In this document: one piece after another, positions 13,224-22,533 of the stretch
How the letters are laid out: every line of letters starts with the position of its first letter
How positions within the stretch are numbered: the stretch's first letter is position 1
Position numbers and translations under genes: made by a program
Notes under the pieces: generated by a model
Databases searched by the model: none
The model's input: only the letters and a program-made list of their open reading frames with translations
What the model was told of the DNA's origin: nothing
Origin: Arachnopeziza araneosa
Lineage: Eukaryota; Ascomycota; Leotiomycetes; Helotiales; Arachnopezizaceae
Direction: 5' to 3'
Length of the DNA stretch: 64,000 nucleotides
NCBI GenBank assembly: GCA_003988855.1
Contig: QYAI01000004.1
Span: forward strand, 620,001-684,000

Positions 13224-14660
13224 TTAAGAAAAGTCAAAATTGCCATCGGTATCACTGTCCAAGTCTTGGTTGAGAACACGATGAGCGGGCCAAATCGGAG
13301 AATCGGGGTCAAAAGGCCAATCAACAATTCCTCTCGTGAACTTCTTAAGAGAACGTGTGTCTTCCCAGAGCGCTCGTAAACGGTCCTGGCGATTGTATTC
13401 TTCCTGACCAAGCTCCTCCAGCTGACTTTCGTAGTCCCATAGAATCGTTTGTGCAGCTGGATATTGCTTTCTTATGAAGTTTCTATCCTGTATGGAAGGC
13501 CGATCTCTGTGCCATTTATCACTGTAGTAGAGCGCTTCGGTATACAGTTCCATGTAGGTGAGTAAATCGATAATTGTAAAAGAATAGTCAGCAAGAATAG
13601 AACCCATCTCCTGCTCTCTCTCATCGTCTTTGCCATCCCCAAGTTTCTCCCACGTCTCATCCAATGATAACCTTAAGAGTTCTGTCAGTGTTTCGGGGTG
13701 GGCTTTTCGTATGAAGTCGAAGATGCCAAGAACAGTTTTGATCCAGTTGGTGACTCTGTCTGGATCAAGACTACCTTCGTGCTGCCTAAACTCAATCGTA
13801 GCTTTCGAACCTCTTCCTCCTTTAGTTATAAAGAATCGGAGAAGAGGTTCAAAGTTATAGGCAGAATATTTTGGTTCACCCTTGTACTCCGCGGTCTGCT
13901 CGACAAGCTCTGCTAATGACTGGCAACTGAGAATTTTGAGGACTCCCTGGACAGGTCTAGGTCTTCTGCCATATTTCCGAGTATACTTTGCCACATATTG
14001 AGAACCCGTTCTCATTGACATGCAGTATGCGTTGTCAACTCGGTGTGCAGGATGGAGAGTGCTCAATTGAGGTTCGAATGCCCACAGAAATGCCATCATG
14101 TTCTTGAGAAAAGCTAAATCTGGCATGTTGTTACCATCCGCACAGTGGATGTGAAGACCAGCTGTATCATTTGCCTGGAGGCAGTAATTAGCAGTCAAAA
14201 CAGAACAGACTTTATCTACCGCCAAAAAGGCCAGGTGGGTAAAGAAATAAGCAGGCGATCGCACTTCCAATCCTACCCACTGATATGGTGTATTTGGTGG
14301 TCCTTCGACTGAGAGGTCTTCCACGATATCCCACTTATCAATATCAGAGATACTGAACTCACTGCTTGGGATCATGTTTGTTGGGATACCCAGTTCACGC
14401 AAAGTCATACGGATACTCCGTTTAGCGCATTCGATTGTCGCTGCCTCTCTCAATTCATCGTCCGTATCGACACTTCTAGGAATCGAACTATCCTCACTCA
14501 ATTTAGTCGCAGTGTCGAAATCTTCTTGAGTGGGTTGGAATCGAAATGTTCTCGTCTCCTTGGGATCGGGACTTTCGACTTCAGGATCGACAATGAAAGC
14601 TAGCGCGAACTCCAGCTCGAGACCAAAAGTTAGAACAGAATGCATGTCGGTAAACTGCAT
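13224..14660 (-). CDS. Putative amidoligase enzyme (Amidoligase_2 family, COOH-NH2 ligase fold)
   Basis: Single exon, 478 residues. Landmarks of the family are an N-terminal FGLELEF (12-18), GLEVRSP (130-136), TAGLHIHCADG (166-176) and IEFRQHEGS (289-297). These acidic and His/Arg motifs form the nucleotide/metal pocket in amidoligases related to glutamine synthetase and gamma-glutamyl-cysteine ligase. The C-terminal 150 residues are charged and helical, ending with an acidic tail. A second ATG five codons in (14645) is an alternative start. There is no signal peptide or membrane segment. Bacterial relatives ligate amino groups to peptide or cell-wall carboxylates, but the substrate of the fungal proteins is unknown and nothing next to this gene identifies one. 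Confidence 0.85.
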   Translation of the reverse strand: MQFTDMHSVLTFGLELEFALAFIVDPEVESPDPKETRTFRFQPTQEDFDTATKLSEDSSIPRSVDTDDELREAATIECAKRSIRMTLRELGIPTNMIPSSEFSISDIDKWDIVEDLSVEGPPNTPYQWVGLEVRSPAYFFTHLAFLAVDKVCSVLTANYCLQANDTAGLHIHCADGNNMPDLAFLKNMMAFLWAFEPQLSTLHPAHRVDNAYCMSMRTGSQYVAKYTRKYGRRPRPVQGVLKILSCQSLAELVEQTAEYKGEPKYSAYNFEPLLRFFITKGGRGSKATIEFRQHEGSLDPDRVTNWIKTVLGIFDFIRKAHPETLTELLRLSLDETWEKLGDGKDDEREQEMGSILADYSFTIIDLLTYMELYTEALYYSDKWHRDRPSIQDRNFIRKQYPAAQTILWDYESQLEELGQEEYNRQDRLRALWEDTRSLKKFTRGIVDWPFDPDSPIWPAHRVLNQDLDSDTDGNFDFS

Positions 14661-15005
14661 GGGTTGTGATTGATGACTGACCTTGTAATAATTTATGAGA
14701 TTGTGGAATATTGTTGAAGATGGCCTAGGTCAGCACTCTAAAGTATTTATGATGAAAACTGGAATCTGTAATGATACAATGGATTTGTTCTCGCAGCCAG
14801 TGAACAAGAGAGAGACAAAGAACACAAAAGAGTTTTGATTGGGATTCAAAGACAAATTTCTTGGAGAGAAAAGAAGCTTTGAGGACGGAGAAAGAGAGAT
14901 TCCAACAATGAACACAGCACCCCATATTAACCTGCGAGATATGCAGGAGCTACCTGGAACTTATCTTACACGATTTTGAACCTATATAGAAGACAGTCAC
15001 TCACA
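14661..15005. other. Divergent intergenic spacer, amidoligase / RING locus
   Basis: 345 bp between two divergently oriented loci, presumably carrying both promoters. No strong TATA box or palindromic operator was noted. Confidence 0.4.
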
Positions 15006-15880
15006 ATGTGCTGCCAATACGAATATTATTTTCAAGCTGAATGCCAACACACTTGTCGCTCAGCAGCATGGTTTTCCCCATGTTTAGATCCCACAACTTG
15101 CCTCTTAATCACCGTCCACGGCCTCACCTCTCCGCATAATTGTCCTGATTGCCTCGCCCAATATTGGTACACAGAGCAAGTCCATTCACCACCCTTCCTC
15201 TGGACCGCATACGCAAAGCAGAGAGGGTATTCCAGCGTGCCGAAACACACCACCACAACCACCCATCCGGAGAGTTCCATTTCGATGAATGGCATATTCA
15301 AGCCTTTCGTAGATTTCAGGTACGTATATCCCCTGATGATAGGAAGTAGTTGCAGGAAATGGAAGAGGATATGACCTGTTTGATCGAGAGAGAGGCGAGT
15401 AATCCACAAGCGGAGCCGCCAACCTTTCAGCGCCGAATGCTGATCTTGCAGATGCGGGACGCTCATAACCACTTTTGAGTTCTGGAGCTCGAGGAAGAGA
15501 AGAGAGACAATGAGATCCTAATCGAGGCAGCAGTACGTATCCATGATCGCAAAATCACCCGAATCCGAGATCTGATGATGCCAGTGTCAGTTGATGGACC
15601 TGCGACTTGTCATATCTGTAGTGATCCGTTCCATAGTTCGGGAAGAGATGGTGAGCGGAAAGAGATTCCTATAAGACTCCCTTGTGGGCATGTATTTGGG
15701 CAAGTATGCACTGTGACCTGGCTTCAGTTATATAACCGCGACTGCCCTCTCTGTCGACGGAGTTTTGGACTGCTTGAAGCTGAAGATGTAGATGTGGAGA
15801 TGGAGGTTCAAACTATTTCAGGGTCTGCTCAGGTTCAATATCCCACTCCATTCTGGGTCGAGATGCTTCGCGGGTCATAG
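15006..15880 (+). pseudogene. RING-finger locus with in-frame stop(s), probable pseudogene or split gene
   Basis: ATG at 15006 opens a Cys-rich segment (MCCQYEYYFQAECQHTCRS, then NCPDCLAQYWYTEQ). Coding then moves to another frame. This needs either a weak-donor intron (15180-15355, donor GTCCAT) or a frameshift near 15180. A 36-bp GT-AG piece at 15320-15355 also fits but is shorter than usual introns. In that frame a charged segment runs to a TGA at 15476-15478, and the same frame continues straight into a helical stretch (LELEEEKRDNEI) and a C-terminal RING finger. The RING has CHIC, then CGHVFGQVC, WL and CPLC, a fungal variant with Gly at one ligand position. An ATG at 15575 could express a RING-only 101-residue protein. 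Intact relatives would be E3 ubiquitin ligases. Confidence 0.6.
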
Positions 15881-16409
15881 TATCAACAACAAAATATGCT
15901 GAAGAGCGTAATGGTGCAAGAAGCGAACAGAAGGGGAACTTTAGATAAAAGGTTAGCTTTACCAATATGAATATAGAATCTCACTGAAAGTAATTAGTTT
16001 AGATGGCTGATGTATTTAGACCTTGAAATAAGAGCTCTTGCTTTGAAGTTCGTTGCCTTTTATTCTTATTCTATCACAAGCACACACAATGACTTCCTGC
16101 CCTTCCTTCTTTCTTAAGGCCACTCACTAACTCATCAATGATTGCTCTCGACCCCTGAATTATTAGGTACTACCCTCTCGGTAGCGATACAAAGCCCTCT
16201 TATGCAATATGGACGAACCCTCCTACAAACAAAAGGGAATGATGTAAAATCACGAGTGGGCGAGCCATAACACCAATGCTAGCAGAATCAAGCTTAATAA
16301 ACCATAGCCCCAATATACACAAGTGGTCGGTTACCAAACCAGAAGAGAAACTTTTCTGAGAAAGCTCAAGCTCTGGGCGAGTCGAACAACCCAGCAGTAC
16401 CGTGGGACT
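15881..16409. other. Convergent 3' intergenic spacer
   Basis: 529 bp between the 3' ends of the RING locus and the DUF7707-type gene. No coding or structured feature was seen. Confidence 0.5.
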
Positions 16410-17097
16410 TTACAGCATATAACCGAAAGCAGCAGCGACACCAACTGCAACTGCGCCAGTGCCGAAGTTTCGCACAGCGGCGAGTGTTGGAGCAGCAGCC
16501 TTTGAAGTGCTACTTGATGCAGCAGTGCCGGAGGCGGTTGATCCAGTCGCGGTAACAGTAGGGGCACTGGCGGAAGAGCTGGTGGAGGTAGAGGTCAAGT
16601 TGTCGGGGTTGAGGTGACCACAGTTAGCTTCCTCAGTGGTCTTGCAGAGCTGCTGAGCAGACGCATCGCCCACATTAGCTGCGTTGCAGTTGGCGAAGAC
16701 TTGTTCGCAGATGAAAGTTGGCAGAGTCTCTAAGTAGTATTGTAGACCGGGCTGGGAATTGTTGGCCCGGCAAGTACAGCTGAAGGTCAAGGTATTCTGC
16801 GATGAAGACTGTTAGCAACAGGATGCATTGAATGAATAGATAGGAGGTATAGTTGGCAGTCAAACGTACGGGATTACAGGTGTTGTTGCCAGGGGCACCA
16901 CTGCAGAGCGTCCCACAAGTATTTTGTTGACCTTGGCACCATTGCGCTGTTCTGGGTCAGCATATTCTGATATGATTGTAGCTGTGGGACTTCTTACATC
17001 TTAAGGTTAAGTCAACGCTGTTGGGGTCGATGGTGGTGTTTTGGGCAACGACAGCACCGGCCAACAGGGCCACGGCGACGACGGATCTGGCGAACAT
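16410..17097 (-). CDS. GPI-anchored, cysteine-rich secreted protein (DUF7707-type)
   Basis: Exons on the minus strand: 17097-16998, 16946-16870, 16796-16410, giving 187 residues (phases 1 and 0). Residues 1-18 are a signal peptide (MFARSVVAVALLAGAVVA). The mature region starts NTTIDPNSVDLTLRSQWC and has a conserved Cys pattern: WC, TCGTLC, TCNP, LTFSCTCRANNSQPGLQYY, TFICEQ, CNAANVGD and NCG. A Ser/Thr-rich linker (about 120-165) and a C-terminal hydrophobic segment (AVAVGVAAAFGYML) indicate GPI anchoring at the plasma membrane or wall. I recognise the pattern as a fungal family of unknown function. Only the last exon is visible as a sizeable single ORF. Confidence 0.85.
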
Positions 17098-18373
17098 TCT
17101 GATGGACTGAAAGAGTGCTGGAGAGGTGGAGAAGCGCGATGAGACTCAATTGATGTTATTTCGTGGGGAGAAGATGCAAAACAGTGAATGGAAGAGATGG
17201 ATGGTGTCGGGGGTGCAGAAGAAATTTGGGGGAAAGGAAGCAGATGGGATGGACAATCAAAATATCGCGAGGGAAGGGAAGGGCAGGCAGGGGCCAAGGA
17301 GCCACCAGCCTGCCAGGCGAGGACGAGGGTCGTGCCTGGCCAGTGACAAGCGGCTGAAAAAGCCACGAAAGATTATCGGGCGCCTTTCCTGTTTTCACCG
17401 CCGTGAGTGATAGGGCAATGGCCTTAGCGGCCTCTGCATTTACGTCGCCAGCAGCCAACGGATCATCATCATCGTCGTCGACTTTTCAGCTTCACCATCC
17501 CGGGTTTCGATACCCATCCGCCGTCGCGTCTTGTTCGTCTCCTGCTCCGTCTTCTGCGCCTGCTCGCTCGCCGCAACATGTCTGCTCTCTCTTATCAGCA
17601 GTCTCATCTCCTGTTTGATGTTTCACCTCTTGGAGACTCCATCTCAGCCGAGAGCAATATCCGTGCCCCTGGTCAAAAGAAATTGCTCCTACCATCTTGA
17701 TGTTTGAGGTGAACTTATCAGCATGCCCCAACAGGAGCCAGCCCCAGCTAAGTTCAAGTGTGACTTTTGGCTGTGGCACGATGCAAGCTACGAGGGCCTG
17801 TCAAGACGACGACGACGTCAACAAAGCCGAGGCCGCGACGACCATCTCACGACGGTCCCTGTATCAGCCAGTACTGCCGAGAGGAACGGAAGTCTCGAGA
17901 AGGGGTTGAACAATGAAACTTTGGAAGTCTCCAAGCGACCTGCCTCTTCCTATGCACATGCGTCCACGTCGTTGATGAAGCGAACATGTTTCTACAGCTT
18001 CAATACACCTTAGCTCCGTCTGCGCATCACGACGTGGCACTGAGACGCTCTATCCAGACCGGCCGAAAGAGGGAAAGCTTCCAGAAGCCCAATATAAAAT
18101 GTCACGTGCGAAGGCTAAGCTTTTGGCTTCCGCTCTCCCATGCCGGGAGAGCGCTTCCGCCTCAACCAACAGCATACCCGGAAGATGTGCTTCTCCACAA
18201 AATGGACAAAGATGGGGTTCAACCGCTCTTGTTGATCTCTGACAAATCCAGCACTAAGCGGTGTTTTCCCTACATCACTATCAATTACTCCGCCATGTTT
18301 CCCAACTTCTGTCCATTCTTATTTGTGGCTGAGTTGTGCTTGTTCTTGGAACCCGACCTTTTCTTATTTCCTT
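17098..18373. promoter_or_regulatory. Divergent promoter region, GPI protein / MFS transporter
   Basis: About 1.28 kb between two divergent genes. A TATA-like aatataaaat at 18091-18100 and a CACGTG E-box at 18103-18108 lie about 270 bp upstream of the transporter ATG. Short ORFs at 17403-18013 have no family motifs and biased Arg/Ser content, and I do not treat them as genes. Confidence 0.4.
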
Positions 18374-20113
18374 ATGACGGAGATTAAATTTGCCGAGAGT
18401 GGCTTACTCCCAACCAACCTTGAGGGGCCTCCAAATGTCGAATCAGGACTTGAATCGGCCTCTGTAACGAGTGGAGAAGAGAAGACAAAGTTTGCACGAT
18501 TCAGAGATAACAAATATGCAAAGTCTTTGGAGAGCATCATCACTTGGACCCCGAAGAGATGCCGTTGGGATCCAACTTCACCTCCCGAGTTTAGCATCGG
18601 TTTGAACCTATTGTTTGCATTTGTAGGTATCTCTACTGTCTTCTGTTATCATTCCACATGCTATTTCAGATGGGAGGGACTTGGTTCTTGATATTCTATC
18701 CCATGTTAAGCTCTTCTTGAACTGATATCCTCTAGGCTGGGACTTTCACAGTAGCTAATCTCTATTATAACCATCCAATTTTGAACATCTTAGCAGAGGA
18801 TTTCCATGTTACCAATGAACGTTCATCTCAGGTTCCAACCTTGATGCAAGCCGGTTATGCTGTGGGTTTGCTATTCCTCTGTCCGCTTGGTGACATCTTC
18901 AAACGACGACCTTTTGTTCTGATTCTTGTCTTTTTCACGGCTACAATGGTGGGTGACCTTTTATATAACATTACCCGTCACTTACAATCTTTAGTGGCTG
19001 GGTTTATGTATCACTAAATCATTCTCTGTGTTTCTCGCCCTCTCCTTTATAACCGCGGTGTCTACAGTCACCCCACAACTCATGTTGCCTCTTGTTGGAG
19101 ACCTAGCCCCACCCGCCCGAAGAGCGACTGCACTCTCGATTGTTGTCTCCGGAATGTTAGGAGGGATGCTTATTGCTCGCCTTCTCTCTGGCATCCTAAC
19201 TCAATATACAAGTTGGCGCAGTATTTATTGGTTTTCCTTCGGTGTTCAATACATGATATTGATATTGCTCTTCTTTTTCATGCCAGACTATCCTAGCACT
19301 AATCCTGGCGGGTTGAATTATTTCAAGATGCTCTTCAGCATCGGCCAAATGGTTGTCAAACACCCCATCTTAGTCCAAGCTTGTTTAATTGGCTTTATGG
19401 TCTCCAGCACTTTCACTAGCTATTGGACAACATTAACGTTTCTACTTTCCTCTCCTCCTTACAATTATAATTCAGTTACCATTGGCCTATTCGCCCTTAT
19501 CGGTCTTGGTGCTATGTGCCTCGGCCCTCCTTACTCAAAGGCAATCATCGACCGTTTCGTCCCTCTTTTTAGTGTCATTCTCGGCCTCACCTATTGCATC
19601 ACAGGCGTCATCATCGGAACCTACATTGGTTCTTTTACCGTCGCTGGACCTATCATTCAAGCTTTCGCGATAGATCTCGGACTTCAAACCTCCCAAATTG
19701 CCAATCGATCAGCGATCTACGCCATCGAACCCAAAGCCAGGAACCGAGTGAATACAGCGTATATGGTGTCAGTATTCAGTGGACAATTGGCAGGCACAGC
19801 AATTGGGAACAAATTGTATGCCAAAGCTGGTTGGATCGCTAGTGGTAGTGCAAGTGTAGGATTCATTGGCTTGGGGCTGATTGTGTGTTTGGCAAAAGGC
19901 CCATGGGAAACTGGTTGGATTGGTTGGAGTGGTGGCTGGAATGTTAGAAGGAGGGACTTGGGATCTAAGAAGGAAGAGCCAGCTATTGAGCAAGTTTTAG
20001 ATGAGGTTTCTGCTGAAGAGGAAAAACCAAGAACCATAGCTGAGGAAAAGGTGGCAGATGACGATCATGCAGAAGGAAAGAAAGTGGAAGAATTTCCTAA
20101 GAAGACGATGTAG
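18374..20113 (+). CDS. Major facilitator superfamily (MFS) transporter
   Basis: Exons 18374-18622, 18736-18948, 18995-20113, giving 526 residues. Removing the 113-bp and 46-bp introns restores NLLFAF/AGTFTVANLYYNHP and TATM/WLGLCITKSFSVF. The protein has a cytoplasmic N-terminal tail of about 75 residues, hydrophobic segments consistent with 12 helices, the loop motif GDIFKRRPF (MFS motif A region) and LVGDLAPPARRATALS. The acidic/lysine-rich C-terminal tail (from about 460) is cytoplasmic. It is an H+-coupled-type permease of the plasma membrane or vacuole. The substrate cannot be read from sequence. It converges on the D-amino-acid oxidase gene 474 bp downstream. Confidence 0.88.
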
Positions 20114-20587
20114 GATGCATTATAATCAAGTGTAAATACTTCTTCTGAGTAGATAGTGCGGCTAGATGAGGGGGGTGTATAAAACTTAAACTCTTTTACA
20201 ATGTTATGACCACGGCATTGTTAATAGGGTGAGAGAGATTACCTTCGCTACATAGCTGATATTTGCTTCCAACGAGTAATGTATAAAGCGCCACTGCTCA
20301 AACTTCCTGTGTGCTACACTTACCTACATATGAACTATTTAGAATAGGTGTTACAAATAAGCCAGATTCTAAAATTCCCAAGCGAAGGAAAACCATTAAC
20401 AACCCAGCAAAACTTGACTTTCTATGCTTACCAGTCGCAGCTTAGAGGTCTAGACAACTTTTCCCCATTACATTACCGACTCGAGATTGTCTGAGCGTCG
20501 AGCTCGTGGAGAAGACATTCAGAAAAGATTCGACTACCTTGTGAGGATCTCATTTCAAACCAAAGACGCCTTTATTACTGTGCATTT
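20114..20587. other. Convergent 3' spacer, MFS transporter / DAAO
   Basis: 474 bp of A+T-rich 3' flanking sequence between convergent genes. Nothing else seen. Confidence 0.5.
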
Positions 20588-21641
20588 TCAAAGTTTCGAT
20601 TTAAACCTCACCCCGTCAACGAGCTCTTTCACTTTCTCGGCGACGCCAAAGGAGTAGATATATCCCGCTCCTTCCAACCCATATGCGTGAACCACTCTCC
20701 CATCCCTCGCATCCCTCTCAACCCTCAATCCGCCTTTCCTCCCGGGTCTGAAGCCCACGATATCCACCACATTCTCCAGATCCAGGCCCTTGAACGCATC
20801 CTTCGTGATGCGGTTCACCCTCATAAGAATGTCGCTCTTGATGTCCACGTCCACCGTGGCATCCAGCCTGTCCGATTTGATCCCGCCGATGATCACACCC
20901 CCAGACCCGGCTCTGGGAATCACATAGGTATATTCATTCCCCTCCCGCATGACAAGTTCGTTGAAAGGGGTCTGGATAAGCATCGTCTGGCCTCGGACGG
21001 GTAACACCGCTTCATCGTCAGCGAGTTCTCGAGCGCCCAGTCCGGAGGCATTCACGAGGAATTCGGCTCCTGCAACCCTCTTCATTGCATCATCCAGACT
21101 CTGGACTTCGGCACGAATAAACCGCACTCCTTTAGCAAGTAATTTCTGTCTTAACCATGGGAGGAGAATGGTGGGATTCATAGCCAGCGCTGTATATTTA
21201 ACACCAAAAGCCACACCAGGTGGTAATTCCGTTTTCGGAAGCACACGGTAATCTGGCATGAGGGTTTTATACCAGATATCATCGTCATCGGTTTGGTCGT
21301 CAAAATACTCCGTCATAGGATAGAGAGCTACACCGCTTGAGGGATCCCAGCGTGCTAAGGAATGGTAAAATCGAAAGCTTGTTATTTGCATCTCCTGTTG
21401 GACAGAGGTGGCGTGTTTTTGTGGGTGGAATACTGCTCCTGCCCTAGATTTCGGGATGATTAGATGTTGCACGATGGAGAAGCGAGGGAGAGAGAGAGAC
21501 AAACCATGGACTCGCCCACTTGAGGCCTTCATCTCCAGGGAGGTCCCGAGCTATGATCGTGACGGAATATGTTGGAGATAGGAGGTAGGCGCTTGCTAGG
21601 CCGGTGATGCCAGCACCTATCACGACGGCTTGAGGCGCCAT
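20588..21641 (-). CDS. D-amino-acid oxidase, FAD-dependent, peroxisomal
   Basis: Two exons on the minus strand: 21641-21505 and 21443-20588, phase 2, giving 330 residues. The N-terminus is a Rossmann FAD motif, VVIGAGITGLASAYLL (6-21). The 61-bp intron splits the Trp codon of KWASPW/AGAVFHP, a DAAO signature. Further features are ALAMNPTILLPWL, FLVNASGLGARELA, VLPVRGQTMLI, VIPRAGSGGVIIGG, GFRPGRKGGLRVE and HAYGLEGAGY near the C-terminus. The last three residues are SKL, a canonical PTS1 peroxisomal import signal. The enzyme oxidises D-amino acids to 2-oxo acids with release of ammonia and H2O2. A D-aspartate oxidase specificity cannot be excluded. Confidence 0.9.
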
Positions 21642-22533
21642 TGTGTGTGATAAGAGGAGAGCAATTGACCAAGTGGTTGATGAGATGGCCGTTACAAAGG
21701 ATCCCACTTTTGGATATGACTCGTTTCATCATCACGAGACTGAATAAACCTTTGAGAGTTTTCAATGAATGACTTGAGAAAGCAATGGTGTCCCGCTCTG
21801 GGGTGGATCTTTAGAAAGACGTGGAGAGAGAGTCAAGAAACTCGTAACTTGGTGCTCAAAACCAACTGTGGCAATAAATCCTCTCGGGATATGGAGTAGA
21901 TCAAAACTCTGCGAGGCTTGATTTCAATTAGCTGCTGAGTTAATCTTGGTCAAATTTCGGCGAGAGTTTGCCAAGGTTGAAATCTGAGAAGAAAATGAAG
22001 GGATTAAGCTCAGGATCAAGCAGAGTTGCGAAGGTTTTAAGTCTTTATTTCGTGACACCACCCTAAAAGTTATAGATAGTAGGAGATTGCAGATTTGTTT
22101 TAAAAATATTCACTTTTAGCTGGCGAATAACATTCAAGAGAATGGAGAATAAGTGCTTGACTCTAAAACACTCCTCATGACCTTTTTACATCTCTCCCTC
22201 GACCTCTTATTTAGAAAGGCTTGAGAATTAATAGTTCTTGATTTGATTATGCTGAACCTGAAACTATCTTTAATATGTAGTAATCCGAAGAATTTATAGA
22301 GTTGAACACACCTCGTTCACGAGTTGCGTTGAGGACTGGCAACGAAGATATTCATAATAGCGGGATAATTAAAATGACGAGACTTGTATCTGGCATCAAC
22401 TCCCTAGCGTTGAATTATCCCGATCATCTACGGCCAAGAGAAGTACGACAAAAGGCTGGTCATGTCAATTTATTATATCATATTTGTTCTGTGTCTCCTA
22501 TCGGGGTTTCTCTTGCTTGGCCTTACAAACATT
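21642..22533. other. Intergenic region upstream of DAAO
   Basis: 892 bp between the DAAO start and the 3' end of the next minus-strand gene. A+T-rich, with short ORFs only and no recognised element. Confidence 0.5.

Noticed and set aside
17403..18013. Overlapping plus-strand ORFs upstream of the MFS gene
   Set aside because: Ser/Arg-biased, start outside any good context, no family pattern; more likely promoter or leader sequence.
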